From: Streptomyces sp. RPA4-2
GTDB taxonomy: Bacteria; Actinomycetota; Actinomycetes; Streptomycetales; Streptomycetaceae
DNA: 64,000 bases
Assembly (NCBI RefSeq): GCF_012273515.2
Contig: NZ_CP050975.2
Location: 9,672,001-9,736,000, forward strand
Direction: 5' to 3'
Part shown: positions 1 through 9,345 of the stretch, piece by piece
How the letters are laid out: the number at the start of each line of letters is the position of its first letter
How positions within the stretch are numbered: the first letter of the stretch is position 1
The notes under the pieces: generated by a model
The model's database searches: none
Seen by the model: the letters and a program-made list of their open reading frames with translations, nothing else
What the model was told of the DNA's origin: nothing
Position numbers and translations under genes: made by a program

Positions 1-33
1 CTCCCGAAGCCTCGTGTTGAGCTGTAGCGCCAT
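1..33 (-). CDS. 5' end of an unidentified gene running off the left edge
   Basis: Only the first eleven codons are inside the window, reading MALQLNTRLRE. An ATG at the complement of 31-33 is preceded by a strong GGAGG seven bases upstream, so the start is convincing. The gene is transcribed away from the IclR gene at 233. The visible residues are too few to name a family. Confidence 0.5.
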   Translation of the reverse strand, partial: MALQLNTRLRE

Positions 34-232
34 CTCTTCTCCTCCGGGGTGAGCGCTGTCGGCCGGTTGCCGGAACCTCAGCGCGTTGCCGGGCCTCAGA
101 GCACGTTAAGGACCGAAATGAGGTGGGTCAATGAACGGCGGTCGGCATTACCGAACGCCGCATCCGGCGCGGTGGCCGAACCGTCTCCCCGCACGTCAAG
201 CGGACCCTCCGCGGCGGTAATAGGCTCGGATC

Positions 233-1000
233 ATGGCCGGCCCAGTCCAGTCGATCGAACGGGCGGCTGCGATCTTGCGTCTGCTCGCCGGTGAGCCTCG
301 CCGACTAGGGCTGGGCGAGGTGGCGGCCTCGCTCGGGCTGGCCAAGGGCACCGCCCACGGCATCCTGCGCACACTCCAGCACGTGGACTTCGTGGAACAG
401 GACGCGGAGACCGGGAAATACCAGCTCGGAGCCGCCCTGCTGCATCTCGGCACCAGTTATCTCGACATCAACGAGCTGCGGTCGCGCTCCATCAACTGGG
501 CCGACGCGCTGGCCGCCCGCAGTGGGGAGTCGGTCCGCCTGGGCACGCCCCTGGAGGGCATGGTCCTCGTCGTCCACCATGTGTTCCGGCCGGACGACAC
601 GCTCCAGACGCTGGACGTGGGCTCGCTGCTGCCGCTGCACGCCTCCTCGCTGGGCAAGGTGCTGATGGCCTTCGGGGCCGTGACCGTCGAGCCGGTCCTG
701 GAAGCCGGCCTCGAGGCGTACACCCGGCACACGCTGGTCACTCCGGAGCGACTCGGCCGGGCGCTGGCCGAGATCAGGGATCTCGGCTGGGGCGCCGAGG
801 TCCAGGAGATGACCATGGGCGAAGCCGGGATCGCGTCGCCGATCCGGGGACACGGCGGACTCGTGGTCGGGGCGATCGGCCTGTCCGGCCCGGTGGAGCG
901 GATCTGCGACGGCCACGGCCGCCCCCGGCCGAAGCTGGTCACCCTGCTCCGGGAGGCCGCGCGGGCCATCTCCAGGGAGCTCGGGGCAGCTCGCTGGTGA
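233..1000 (+). CDS. IclR family transcriptional regulator, probably of glycerol kinase
   Basis: This 255-residue cytoplasmic protein has the IclR layout. A winged helix occupies about residues 5-65 (QSIERAAAILRLLA, then GLAKGTAHGILRTL), followed by a small-molecule-binding domain to the end that contains the typical LPLHASSLGKVLMAF stretch. It lies 42 bases upstream of a glycerol kinase gene on the same strand. That arrangement resembles GylR, the IclR-type repressor of glycerol genes in Streptomyces. Assignment as a GylR-like regulator is an inference from the neighbour; the family assignment is direct. Confidence 0.9.
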   Translation: MAGPVQSIERAAAILRLLAGEPRRLGLGEVAASLGLAKGTAHGILRTLQHVDFVEQDAETGKYQLGAALLHLGTSYLDINELRSRSINWADALAARSGESVRLGTPLEGMVLVVHHVFRPDDTLQTLDVGSLLPLHASSLGKVLMAFGAVTVEPVLEAGLEAYTRHTLVTPERLGRALAEIRDLGWGAEVQEMTMGEAGIASPIRGHGGLVVGAIGLSGPVERICDGHGRPRPKLVTLLREAARAISRELGAARW

Positions 1001-1042
1001 CGGCCACCGCCTCACCGACACATCGGAAGGCAGAACCCGATC

Positions 1043-2557
1043 ATGGTTGAACGGTATGTAATGTCCATCGATCAGGGCACGAACTCCACCCGATGCATCC
1101 TGTTCGACCACCACGGGCGGTTGGTGTCGGTCGCCCAGCGCGAGCACCAGCAGCACTTCCCCCGCCCCGGATGGGTCGAGCACGACGCCGTCGAGATCTG
1201 GCGCAACCTGCGGCGCATCGTCCCGGAAGCCCTGTCCGACGAAGGTGTCGGCGCGGCGGAGGTGGCCGCCATCGGTCTCGCGAACCAGCGGGAGACGACG
1301 GTGGTCTGGGACCGGCGGACGGGCGTCCCGCTGGGCAGGGCCATCGTCTGGCAGGACACCCGTACGGCGCCGCTCGTCGAGGCCCTCAGAATCGACCCCG
1401 GAGACGATTTCTTCCTCGAGCGCTGCGGTCTGCCTCCCTCGACCTATTTCTCGGCGCTGCGGATCCGCTGGCTGTTCGACCATGTCAACGGGCTGGAACG
1501 GCGTGCCGAGGACGGTGAGGTGCTGTTCGGCACGATGGAGAGCTGGCTGATCTGGAACCTCACCGGAGGCGTGGACGGCGGCCTGCACATCACGGACGCG
1601 ACGAACGCCAGCCGCACCATGCTGATGAACATCCGTACGCTGAAGTGGGACGACGAGCTTCTCGCGTTCTTCGGGGTTCCCCGCCCCATGCTTCCGGAGA
1701 TCCGGTCCTCCGCGGAGAGTTACGGGGAGGCCCGCTCGCTCCTCCCGGGCGTCCGTATCACCGCCGCTCTCGGCGACCAGCAGGCCGCCCTGTTCGGCCA
1801 GACCTGTTTCTCCCCGGGCGAGGCGAAGTGCACCTACGGAACGGGCAGCTTCCTGCTGCTCAACACCGGTACGGACGTCGTCCGGTCGCGGCACGGACTC
1901 CTCACGACCGTCGCCTACAAGATCGGGAACGAGCCTCCGGTCTACGCGCTGGAGGGGTCGATCGCGGTCACCGGCTCACTGGTCCAGTGGTTCCGTGACC
2001 GCCTGGGACTGATCAACAGCGCGCCGGAGATCGAGACCCTCGCGCGCACGGTCGAGGACAACGGCGGCTGCTACATCGTTCCCGCCTTCTCCGGTCTGTT
2101 CGCACCCCGCTGGCGCAGCGACGCGCGCGGGGTCATCGTCGGTCTCACCTCGTACATCACCAGGGGACATCTGGCCCGGGCGGTCCTGGAGGCCACAGGC
2201 TGGCAGACCCGGGAGGTCGTCGACGCCATGAACGCCGATTCCTCGGTGGCCCTGAAGCAGCTCAAGGTCGACGGCGGGATGACCGCGGACAACCTGCTCA
2301 TGCAGTTCGTGGCAGACGTACTCGATGTGCCCGTGGTGCGGCCCATGGTGGCCGAGACGGTCTCCCTGGGCGCCGCCTACGCCGCGGGCCTCGCCGCCGG
2401 CTACTGGCCGGACCTGGAGATCCTGCGCCGCAACTGGCACCGGGCCGGCCAGTGGCTGCCCGACATGGACCCCGCGCACCGTGACGCGGAGTACGACAAC
2501 TGGCAGCGGGCCGTCGAGCGGTCGCTGGGGTGGATCAAACCACCGGGGTCCACTTGA
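1043..2557 (+). CDS. glpK: glycerol kinase
   Basis: The enzyme phosphorylates glycerol with ATP to glycerol 3-phosphate in the cytoplasm. The 504 residues match the usual family length. FGGY-kinase signatures are present: the N-terminal phosphate loop DQGTNSTR, the substrate-side segments [19 protein letters not shown] and [12 protein letters not shown], the [10 protein letters not shown] motif, [13 protein letters not shown], and the adenosine-binding [18 protein letters not shown] near the C-terminus. It follows the IclR gene by 42 bases and probably forms an operon with it. No facilitator or glycerol-3-phosphate dehydrogenase is visible, though the gene leaving the left edge could belong to the same pathway. 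Confidence 0.96.
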   Translation: MVERYVMSIDQGTNSTRCILFDHHGRLVSVAQREHQQHFPRPGWVEHDAVEIWRNLRRIVPEALSDEGVGAAEVAAIGLANQRETTVVWDRRTGVPLGRAIVWQDTRTAPLVEALRIDPGDDFFLERCGLPPSTYFSALRIRWLFDHVNGLERRAEDGEVLFGTMESWLIWNLTGGVDGGLHITDATNASRTMLMNIRTLKWDDELLAFFGVPRPMLPEIRSSAESYGEARSLLPGVRITAALGDQQAALFGQTCFSPGEAKCTYGTGSFLLLNTGTDVVRSRHGLLTTVAYKIGNEPPVYALEGSIAVTGSLVQWFRDRLGLINSAPEIETLARTVEDNGGCYIVPAFSGLFAPRWRSDARGVIVGLTSYITRGHLARAVLEATGWQTREVVDAMNADSSVALKQLKVDGGMTADNLLMQFVADVLDVPVVRPMVAETVSLGAAYAAGLAAGYWPDLEILRRNWHRAGQWLPDMDPAHRDAEYDNWQRAVERSLGWIKPPGST

Positions 2558-2576
2558 CGGGGGTGAGGCAGGCGAT

Positions 2577-2611
2577 GCCGGCAGTCGGCACGGAACTCGC
2601 CGACTGCCGGC
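2577..2611. terminator. bidirectional hairpin between glpK and the heme-oxygenase-like gene
   Basis: A perfect 13-bp inverted repeat (GCCGGCAGTCGGC and its complement) encloses a 9-base loop between two convergent genes. There is no long T run, as is common for high-GC actinomycete terminators. Confidence 0.7.
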
Positions 2612-2670
2612 CCGCATCCTTCACTCCCTGACCCACGGACCGGTCGCGGTGCCGTGTGCCGGGGTCCCGG

Positions 2671-3000
2671 CTACGCGGACTTCGGCGCCGCCTGCTGCAC
2701 GACGTCGAAGGACCACAGCGTGGATCCGGCGGCGGCGGGCTTGGGGCGCTCGCCGCCCTCGCCGGCACCCTGGTGGGCCGCCTTCATGGGACCCTCCATC
2801 CAGGCCTGGAAGGACTCCTCGTCACGCCAGCGGGTGTAGACGAGGTAGCTGTCGGTGCCTTCGACCGGGCGGAGGAGTTCGAACCACTCGAAACCGTCGG
2901 AGTTCTCCACGGCGTGGGCGCGGGAGGCGAAGCGCTTCTCCAGCGTCTCCCGCTGCTCGGCGGGGACGGTCAGTACGTTGATTTTTACTACGCTAGGCAC
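2671..3000 (-). CDS. MhuD-like heme-degrading monooxygenase (ABM domain)
   Basis: With the GTG start at 3000, preceded by GAGAGG, the protein has 109 residues and aligns closely in length and sequence with the actinobacterial MhuD type of heme oxygenase. The residues known to matter in MhuD are in register: Asn8 in the KINVL strand, Trp67 in FQAW and the heme-ligand His76 in AAHQG. The HAVENSDGF segment typical of the group is also present. MhuD-type enzymes form ferredoxin-like dimers that open heme and release iron. An upstream in-frame start at 3051 would add a 17-residue tail without ribosome-site support. Its actual substrate is inferred by homology only. Confidence 0.85.
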   Translation of the reverse strand: MPSVVKINVLTVPAEQRETLEKRFASRAHAVENSDGFEWFELLRPVEGTDSYLVYTRWRDEESFQAWMEGPMKAAHQGAGEGGERPKPAAAGSTLWSFDVVQQAAPKSA

Positions 3001-3133
3001 ATGACACCTCTCGTCTGACGGGGCCCCGACTGGACCCCTGATCTGGACCATGTGCGCGCAGTGTCCTACATCCGACGGTCAAGGAAGTGTGAGGACGGCT
3101 CCGCGTCGTCCCGGCTCGGGGAGGCCGGTCCGG

Positions 3134-4009
3134 TCAACTCGGCCGGTTCTCACTGCGGGACGGCACTGGGGAACCCGACCAGGACGCGAGGAAGTGGAGT
3201 GCCTCCTGGGAGTCGCTTCCGGCGGCCGCGGTCATGACCATGAGCTGCTGGTCCGGGTCGGTGGTGCAGCCGAGCATCTCCCAGTCGACGGTGAGGGCTC
3301 CGACGACGGGGTGGTTGAGTGTCTTGGTGCCGCAGGTCTTGTGCGCGACGTCGTGCGCGGCCCACCATTTCCGGAAGTCCGGGTCCTTGACCGAGAGCTC
3401 GCCGACCAGGGCGGCCAGTCGGGGATCGTCCGGATAGTGCGCGGCGTCCATTCTGAGGTATGCCACACAGGTGCGCGCCGTCGTCTCCCAGTCGGCGAAG
3501 AGGCGGCGCACGTCAGGGTCGACAAAAGCAAGACGCAGGTAGTTGCGTTCCTGTCGTGGCAGAGCGGCGAAATCCGTGATGAGGGCGGCGGCGAGTGAAT
3601 TCCAGGCCAGAATGTCCATATGGCGTCCAAGGACCATGGCCGGGGCGTCGGTGAGCCGGTCCAGTACCCGCTGCAGCTGCGGACGGACCCGCTGGGCGGT
3701 CTGTCGCGGGGTCCGGCCCTTGCGCTTGGCGGCCAGCCCGCGCACGTAGGCGGTCTGGTCCTCGTCCAGCTGCAGGGCGCGCGCCAGTGCGGTCAGTACC
3801 GGTGCGGAGGCCTGGAACCTGCCCTGTTCCAGCCGGGTGTAGTAGTCGGCGCTGATCGCCGCCAGCTGGGCCACCTCCTCGCGGCGCAGCCCCGGCACCC
3901 GCCGCGGCGCTCCGGCGTCCGGGAGGCCCGCCCGGGTGGGGGTGAGCTCGGCGCGCCGGGCCTTGAGGAACTCACCGAGCTCGTTGCGCTGTGCGTCTGC
4001 GGTACCCAT
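3134..4009 (-). CDS. XRE/MmyB family transcriptional regulator
   Basis: This 291-residue protein has an N-terminal helix-turn-helix (about residues 10-90, with VPGLRREEVAQLAAISADYYTRLEQGR), followed by an MmyB-like ligand-binding domain from about residue 115 (ILAWNSLAAALITDF, then YLRLAFVDPDVRRLFADWE). This pairing is abundant in Streptomyces and normally controls an adjacent divergent enzyme gene. Here the divergent partner is the hydrolase at 4193, so autoregulation plus control of that gene is likely. MmyB domains have been reported to bind fatty-acid-like ligands; no ligand can be deduced here. Confidence 0.92.
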   Translation of the reverse strand: MGTADAQRNELGEFLKARRAELTPTRAGLPDAGAPRRVPGLRREEVAQLAAISADYYTRLEQGRFQASAPVLTALARALQLDEDQTAYVRGLAAKRKGRTPRQTAQRVRPQLQRVLDRLTDAPAMVLGRHMDILAWNSLAAALITDFAALPRQERNYLRLAFVDPDVRRLFADWETTARTCVAYLRMDAAHYPDDPRLAALVGELSVKDPDFRKWWAAHDVAHKTCGTKTLNHPVVGALTVDWEMLGCTTDPDQQLMVMTAAAGSDSQEALHFLASWSGSPVPSRSENRPS

Positions 4010-4192
4010 GAACCCAGTGTGGCAGGCGACGTGTTTTCTGTGAGGGGGAAGAATTCTACCCAGGAAGACGCATTCCCCGGAAAAGCATCACCCTTGTTCC
4101 TTCCCATGTGAAGTGTGAGTGTGGACGACGAAAAGCAGGAAGACCTGACGCCGGTATTACGCCATGCGTCGGAGAACAAGGAGAACGTCGGA

Positions 4193-5116
4193 ATGCAGCC
4201 TATCGCTGTGACATTCAAGAGCAATGGCCTTTCCCTCGCCGGGAACCTTTTCCTCCCCGAGGACCACGTCGAGGGAGACCGGCGGCCCGCCGTGGTCACC
4301 TCGCATCCCTTCGGCGGGGTGAAGGAGCAGACGGCCGGTCTGTACGCGCGGAAGCTGGCCGCGGAGGGCTTCGTCGCGCTGGCCTTCGACACCGCCTACC
4401 AGGGCGACAGCGAGGGACAGCCGCGGGGTCTGGAGAACCCGTTCGCGCGCGCGGAGGACATCAGGAGCGCCGTGACCTACCTGAGCACGTGCGAGCAGGT
4501 CGACCCGGAGCGCATCGGCGCGCTGGGGATCTGTGCCTCCGGCGGATACGTTCCGTTCGCGGCGACGACCGACCACCGGATCAAGGCGGTGGCCACTGTC
4601 AGCGCCGCGGACATCGGCGCCCTCTTCCGCGAAGGGCTGGGCGGCGGGCAGGACCCGCAGGTGCTGGCCGACCTGCTCGAGGCCTCGGCCCGGGCCCGTA
4701 CCGCCGAAGCCGCGAGCGGCGTCTTTCGGCACGACCCCGTGGTGCCCGAGACGCCTCAAGAGGCGGCGGGAGCGCCCACCTTGTACCGGGAGGGAACCGA
4801 CTACTACCGCACTCCGCGCGCCCAGCACCCGAACTCGGCCAACCGTTACCTGTTCCGCAGCGTGGACCAGATCGCCCAGTACTCCTCCTTCGACCTCATC
4901 CGTCTCATCGCGCCGCGGCCGCTGCTGATGATCGCCGGAACCGAGGCGGACACCGCCTACTTCAGCCGTGAGGCCGTCGAGATGGCGGGGGAGCCGAAGG
5001 AGCTCTTCTGGGTCGAGGGCGCCACGCACATCGACCTGTACGACAAGGACGCGTACGTGCCGACCGCCGTGGCGAAGCTGACCGGCTTCTTCAAGGAGCA
5101 CCTGGCGTCCGCCTGA
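4193..5116 (+). CDS. alpha/beta hydrolase (dienelactone-hydrolase/esterase-like)
   Basis: The start at 4193 follows AAGGAG at the right spacing and gives 307 residues beginning MQPIAVTFKSNGLSLAGN. An in-frame start at 4115 would add 26 residues with no support. The sequence has the alpha/beta-hydrolase core: VVTSHPFGGVKEQ as the oxyanion strand, a nucleophile-elbow-like GICASGGY (the residue between G and A/S is cysteine, so the nucleophile is probably Cys or the following Ser), and a late IDLYD region after ATH that supplies the catalytic His. It is divergent from the MmyB-type regulator. The substrate is unknown. Confidence 0.88.
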   Translation: MQPIAVTFKSNGLSLAGNLFLPEDHVEGDRRPAVVTSHPFGGVKEQTAGLYARKLAAEGFVALAFDTAYQGDSEGQPRGLENPFARAEDIRSAVTYLSTCEQVDPERIGALGICASGGYVPFAATTDHRIKAVATVSAADIGALFREGLGGGQDPQVLADLLEASARARTAEAASGVFRHDPVVPETPQEAAGAPTLYREGTDYYRTPRAQHPNSANRYLFRSVDQIAQYSSFDLIRLIAPRPLLMIAGTEADTAYFSREAVEMAGEPKELFWVEGATHIDLYDKDAYVPTAVAKLTGFFKEHLASA

Positions 5117-5154
5117 GCCGGCGCGGCGGACGGCGGCGAACGGAGCTGTGTGGC

Positions 5155-5192
5155 GGGTCGGGCCCGGTCCTCTCCGGGGCTGGGCCCGACCC
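5155..5192. terminator. hairpin between convergent hydrolase and SnoaL-like genes
   Basis: An 11-bp perfect stem (GGGTCGGGCCC paired with its complement) closes a 16-base loop and is followed by CCTTCC. Its position between two convergent genes supports use as a terminator in both directions. Confidence 0.65.
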
Positions 5193-5302
5193 CCTTCCGC
5201 GTCCTTTCGGGCCGTGCGGCCGGGGACACGCGGAGATCACCGAGGGCATCCGCGGCCCTGAGAGGCCGCCGGCATCGGCCCGCGGCCGGCGCGGCGTCCG
5301 GC

Positions 5303-5881
5303 TCAGCGGCTCCCGGCCGGCTCGCCCGGCTGCCGGGCCGCTGCCTCGGCCGCCCGTGCGGCGATGTCGGCGGCCGCGCGTGCGGCGCGTCCGGTCACCT
5401 TCCAGGCGACCATGCGCAGGGCGGTGGCCGGGGCCGGGGGGAACACGCCGAGCTGCCCGAGCATGGTGATGTCGTCCCGTACCGCTTGATGTCCGACGAC
5501 CCTGCCGTCCCGCAGGTCGAGTACATGGATCTGTTCGAAGTCGATCTCACGCCCGGTGGGAGGTATGGCCTGGTCCAGGGCGCCGTCGCGGAAACGGACG
5601 AACGGGCCGGTGTGCCGGCCCTGCATCCGCAGCCGTACCCAGACCTGCTCGTCGTTCCCGGCGATGCCGAGAACGGGGAAGCGCAGGTCGCTGAAGGCGG
5701 ACCGCATCCATGCGCTCGAGGCGAGAACCCCCGCGGGTCCCGGGATCGAGCAGGCGGGGGGCGACACGGCCGCTTCGCGGTTGTGGAAGTCCTCGCCGAC
5801 CACCTCGGCTGCCAGTGCCGGATCCCCGGTCTCGAGGATGCGGAAGAGCCCGTGGGCCAGGCCCGTGGTGTCCATGCCCAT
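5303..5881 (-). CDS. SnoaL-like / ester-cyclase-type NTF2-fold protein
   Basis: The start at 5881 (MGMDTTGLAHG) follows AAAGG and gives about 192 residues; a GTG 18 bases further upstream is possible. The sequence resembles the SnoaL-like ester cyclase group: an early helix with FRILETGDPALAAEVVGEDFHNRE, then WMRSAFSDLRFPV, and a final strand set EIDFEQIHVLDLRDGRVVGH. Such cone-shaped NTF2 folds include polyketide cyclases and many uncharacterised proteins. It is divergent from a TetR regulator, which probably represses it. No polyketide genes are nearby, so a cyclase role is not claimed. Confidence 0.82.
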   Translation of the reverse strand: MGMDTTGLAHGLFRILETGDPALAAEVVGEDFHNREAAVSPPACSIPGPAGVLASSAWMRSAFSDLRFPVLGIAGNDEQVWVRLRMQGRHTGPFVRFRDGALDQAIPPTGREIDFEQIHVLDLRDGRVVGHQAVRDDITMLGQLGVFPPAPATALRMVAWKVTGRAARAAADIAARAAEAAARQPGEPAGSR

Positions 5882-6030
5882 TGCGTCCGTACCTTTCACC
5901 GGCTCTCACCGGCTGTGCGATCTGTGTGGCGACGTCAGTCGGCCCGGGGCGGAGGCGGCGCGTGTTCCACGCCGGGTGTGCCCGCCGAGCGACTATTGAG
6001 GTTACAGGGCACCTAATGAATAGGGAAACG

Positions 6031-6042
6031 GTGTACTGACAC
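6031..6042. promoter_or_regulatory. possible TetR operator half-sites
   Basis: GTGT and ACAC flank four bases immediately upstream of the TetR gene, inside the 177-base divergent interval between it and the SnoaL-like gene. The repeat is short, so this is only a candidate. Confidence 0.25.
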
Positions 6043-6058
6043 TGACTAGGATGTCCGA

Positions 6059-6688
6059 ATGCCCTCCAGACGCCCCTATGTCTCTCCGCTGCGGGAGCAG
6101 GCCGCCGCGCGGACGCGCGCGCTGATCCTGCAGCGCGCCGCCGAACTGTTCGCCGGACGTGGCTATGGGCGGGTGACCGTCGCGGACATCGCGGCGGCGG
6201 CCGGTGTCGCCGCGAAGACCGTCTTCGCGAGCGCCGGCAGCAAGAGCGACATCCTGGACCGGATCGTCGACCAGGGTGTGGCCGACTCCGGCTACGAACA
6301 GGCCATGCGACAGGTGCTCGCCCTGCGGACACCCGAGGAGGTGCTGAAGGCGCTGGCACGCGGCACGCGCCTGGGCAACGAGAAGCAGTTCACGGTGCAC
6401 GAGGCGATCCGCAAGGCGCTGCCCGTCCACGAGAACGGCGAGGCGCTGTGGGAGCGCGCCACCGCGGACTACCGGCTCGCGCTGCGCGCCGCCGCCCGCC
6501 ACCTGCACACCCTGAACCCGCCGCCTCCCGGCCCGGTGGACGAGACGACCGACCTCCTGTGGTTCTGGTTCGGCCCCACCGGCTGGCGCACGCTGGTGGT
6601 CGAGAACGGCTGGCCCTGGGACCGGGCCGAGGAAGCGCTCGGCCGCACCGCGATCGCCACCCTCTGCCCGGACCGCTGCCCGGACTGA
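6059..6688 (+). CDS. TetR family transcriptional regulator
   Basis: This 209-residue regulator has the canonical N-terminal TetR helix-turn-helix: TRALILQRAAELFAGRGYGRVTVADIAAAAGVA, then KTVFASAGSKSDILD, in about residues 15-70. The remainder is a divergent ligand-binding domain. It is divergently oriented from the SnoaL-like gene, with about 180 bases between the starts, so it most likely controls that gene and itself. Confidence 0.92.
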   Translation: MPSRRPYVSPLREQAAARTRALILQRAAELFAGRGYGRVTVADIAAAAGVAAKTVFASAGSKSDILDRIVDQGVADSGYEQAMRQVLALRTPEEVLKALARGTRLGNEKQFTVHEAIRKALPVHENGEALWERATADYRLALRAAARHLHTLNPPPPGPVDETTDLLWFWFGPTGWRTLVVENGWPWDRAEEALGRTAIATLCPDRCPD

Positions 6689-6778
6689 GTGGCCGTTGTT
6701 TCTGCCGGCTTCGGTGCGCGGTCGGGGCGCCCACCCGGACGACTGCGCCGAGGGGCGGCCCACCCATAGGGGCACCGG

Positions 6779-9073
6779 TCAGGACGCAGGGTGTGGTCCC
6801 GCCGCGGCCGTCAGGTTCGGTTGGAGCCGGCGGGCGACATCGAGGTGGTCGGCGGTCCAGATGATGCGCACGGCCGTGGCGGTCGACCGGCCCCGCTCGT
6901 CGGTCAGGTCGCGGTGCAGGGACTCGACGAGCCGTCCCTCGGCCGTGGGATTGCGGGGCAGCGGTTCCGGAACGGGAGCGGCCCGGTCCAGGGCGGCGGC
7001 CAGATCCCTGTACCAGCCGGTCACATGGCCGGCGGCGCCCAGGATCACGAGACGTGCCTCCGCCCGGTCGGTACCGGCGTCCTCCTCTCCGGCGCGCTGC
7101 CAGAGTTCGAGGACGGCGTCCCCGGCCAGACGCAGTCCGACGATGCCGGTGACCAGCGTGGTCATGTCGGCGAGAGGTACCGGTTTGGCGCCGCGTTCGG
7201 CGAGGTAGCTGCGGAAGGCGTCGTCGAGCCGCCGTGCGGCGGCGGCCGCCGCACGGCCTTCCTCGAGGGGAGGACCGGCCGCGGGCGCGGGACCGGACCC
7301 GCACCGGCCCATCGCGTACGCCACCGTTCCGGCCAGATATCGGGCGCTGTCCGTGTACGCCTCGGCGAGGGCGCGGTCGACGGCGGCCGTGGCGCCGCGT
7401 GGCCAGAGGAACAGAGCCATCAGCACGCTCACGGCGCAGCCGATGGCGACGTCCTGGATCCGCAGCAGGACGATGTGCCAGTCGGGGTTCTGGCCGATGT
7501 TGAACAGGATGACGACGGTGACGGTGAAGGCGGCCTGACCCGCCGCGAAGGAGATGGCGGCGGGGGCGATGCCCGCGATGAGCACGGCGAGCGGCAACAG
7601 GATCCACAGCGCGGTGCTGTGGGCGCCGATGAGCTGCAGCAACCCGGCTCCGATGACCGAACCCGCGAGGGTGCCCAGCACGGCGCGCATCGCGTTCTGA
7701 CCGGTGTTCAGGGCGTTCGAGCGCAGCACCGACAGGGTTCCCAGCAGGACCCAGAACGAGTGCTGGAGGCTGGTCACGTGGGTGAGGGAGACCGCGATGC
7801 CGAGGCCGAGCGCGCCGCGGAGGCTGTTGTGCAGCCAGACGGACTGCGGCCGAAGGTGCGTAGCGGCCCGGTCGCGCGCCGAGACCAGTGGTTCGGTGAG
7901 GGTGCCGGGTTCGCGTCCGAGCAGGCGTTCGTGCCAGCTGCGCCGCTCGGCGGACGCGGCGAGGTCCACGTTGCCCGCGATCTGCAGCGTCGCGAACCCC
8001 AGCTCCTGCGCGCGGAACGACAGGTCCAGCATGCCGATCACCGGATGCACCCGGGACGGCGTCGCCGTTCCCGCGTGGTGTCCGCCCAGCCTGCCGGTGG
8101 CGTCGCGCTCCATGACGGCCATGGCCGTACCCAGGTCGTCCGAGGCGGCGCGCAGTGCGTCCCGGGGGGCCATCGGGTCGTCGAGGAGTCCGGCCGCCTC
8201 GTCCAGGACACCAGCGGCGGCCCGTCGCACCGCGTGGGCGTCGGGGTCGCATGCCGGGCGTTCGTCGAGAGGGGGCGCGCTGTCGGCGAGGATGTCGCAG
8301 AGCCAGGTCAGTTCGTCGACCAGACGGACGATGGCGCGTGAGCTGGTGGACAGACCGGTGGGCCGATAGGGCGTGGTGTCGAAGACGCCGCGCAGCTCGG
8401 CGGCGGCGTCGGCGGCCCGGTGGGCGGTGACGCGGCACCGGCCCACGTCCGGCGTGCCGGGGCCGCCGGCCAGCCAGGACGCGTCGGCCCGCAGCTGCTC
8501 CGCGGCGGCGCGGCAGACCCGTGCCGCGGGCGCGCTGAGCGGGTCCGCGGTGGGCCGGGGCCACAACAGGGAGACGGCGAACATCGCCGCGGCCGTCGCA
8601 AGCCCCGCGCCGGCGAGCCGGTCGGGGAGCTGGGACAGCGGAGCGGGTGAGGTCACCGGCAGGATGAAGGCCAGCAGCAGCGCGGTGGACGCACCCGCGA
8701 GGACGGAGCTGATGGCCCCCGCGAAGAGCACCAGGAAACCGATCACGACCATGACGGTGACCGCGAGCCAGATCCGGTGGGCGACGAGCGTGCCCAGACA
8801 GATGAGGACGGCCCAGGCCATCGCGAGCCCCGCGTGCGCCTGCAGCCGCTGCACCGTGGGCCCGGTGAAGTCCACGAGCAGGAGCATCGAGAACGAACCG
8901 AACGCCGCGTACGTCGCCGTCGTGGGCGAGCCGATCACCTGGCCGCACAGGGCGAAGAGGGCGGGCATCACGATCGCGGTCCGTACGGCGCGGCGGGTGG
9001 CCGCCAGCTCGGGATCGTGGGCCCGCAGCCAGGACAGGGTGCGCCCGAGGGTGACACGGCCCGGTGTTCGCAC
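6779..9073 (-). CDS. FUSC family integral membrane protein
   Basis: The GTG at 9073 sits eight bases after GGGAGG and gives a 764-residue protein. The N-terminal half carries a hydrophobic block (AIVMPALFALCGQVIG, TYAAFGSFSMLLLVDF and following helices) and the second half a second block (SLRGALGLGIAVSLTHV, WVLLGTLSVLRSNALNTGQNAMRAVLGTLAGSVIGA). This is the duplicated arrangement of FUSC/aromatic-acid-exporter-like proteins. These families are linked to efflux of aromatic acids or other small molecules, but the substrate here cannot be read from sequence. The reading frame extends upstream for over 230 more codons, but that part has repetitive non-protein-like composition. Confidence 0.88.
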   Translation of the reverse strand: MRTPGRVTLGRTLSWLRAHDPELAATRRAVRTAIVMPALFALCGQVIGSPTTATYAAFGSFSMLLLVDFTGPTVQRLQAHAGLAMAWAVLICLGTLVAHRIWLAVTVMVVIGFLVLFAGAISSVLAGASTALLLAFILPVTSPAPLSQLPDRLAGAGLATAAAMFAVSLLWPRPTADPLSAPAARVCRAAAEQLRADASWLAGGPGTPDVGRCRVTAHRAADAAAELRGVFDTTPYRPTGLSTSSRAIVRLVDELTWLCDILADSAPPLDERPACDPDAHAVRRAAAGVLDEAAGLLDDPMAPRDALRAASDDLGTAMAVMERDATGRLGGHHAGTATPSRVHPVIGMLDLSFRAQELGFATLQIAGNVDLAASAERRSWHERLLGREPGTLTEPLVSARDRAATHLRPQSVWLHNSLRGALGLGIAVSLTHVTSLQHSFWVLLGTLSVLRSNALNTGQNAMRAVLGTLAGSVIGAGLLQLIGAHSTALWILLPLAVLIAGIAPAAISFAAGQAAFTVTVVILFNIGQNPDWHIVLLRIQDVAIGCAVSVLMALFLWPRGATAAVDRALAEAYTDSARYLAGTVAYAMGRCGSGPAPAAGPPLEEGRAAAAAARRLDDAFRSYLAERGAKPVPLADMTTLVTGIVGLRLAGDAVLELWQRAGEEDAGTDRAEARLVILGAAGHVTGWYRDLAAALDRAAPVPEPLPRNPTAEGRLVESLHRDLTDERGRSTATAVRIIWTADHLDVARRLQPNLTAAAGPHPAS

Positions 9074-9149
9074 GCGCCGCACCTCCCGTCGCCGAGGCGG
9101 TCCGCCCCAGCAAGTCTGACGGCTGTCCCGGGCGGAACGCCATGCGAAC

Positions 9150-9221
9150 GCGGATGCCGACACGGATGCGGATGTCGACGTGGATGCGGATGCCGAGGTG
9201 GACGCGGATGCCGAGGTGGAC
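9150..9221. repeat. four tandem 18-bp units
   Basis: Four consecutive 18-bp units lie between the FUSC and Ppx genes. Two at 9186-9203 and 9204-9221 are identical (GCGGATGCCGAGGTGGAC), while those at 9150 and 9168 differ by a few bases. Because the unit is a multiple of three, all frames stay open through it, which explains long spurious reading frames here. Confidence 0.8.
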
Positions 9222-9345
9222 GCGAACACGGCCGTGGCGCGTCGCGCGGGCCGTGCCGTGTACATGTGCGGTGCCCCGCCGCGACGGGACCCCCGGCAGC
9301 GACGCCGCTCGGCTCCTCGCCGGCCGGCGTGCCCGACGAGCCGCG

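Noticed and set aside
5303..6688. The SnoaL-like gene as part of a polyketide cluster
   Set aside because: No ketosynthase, acyl carrier protein or tailoring genes are nearby. Its only partner is the divergent TetR regulator.
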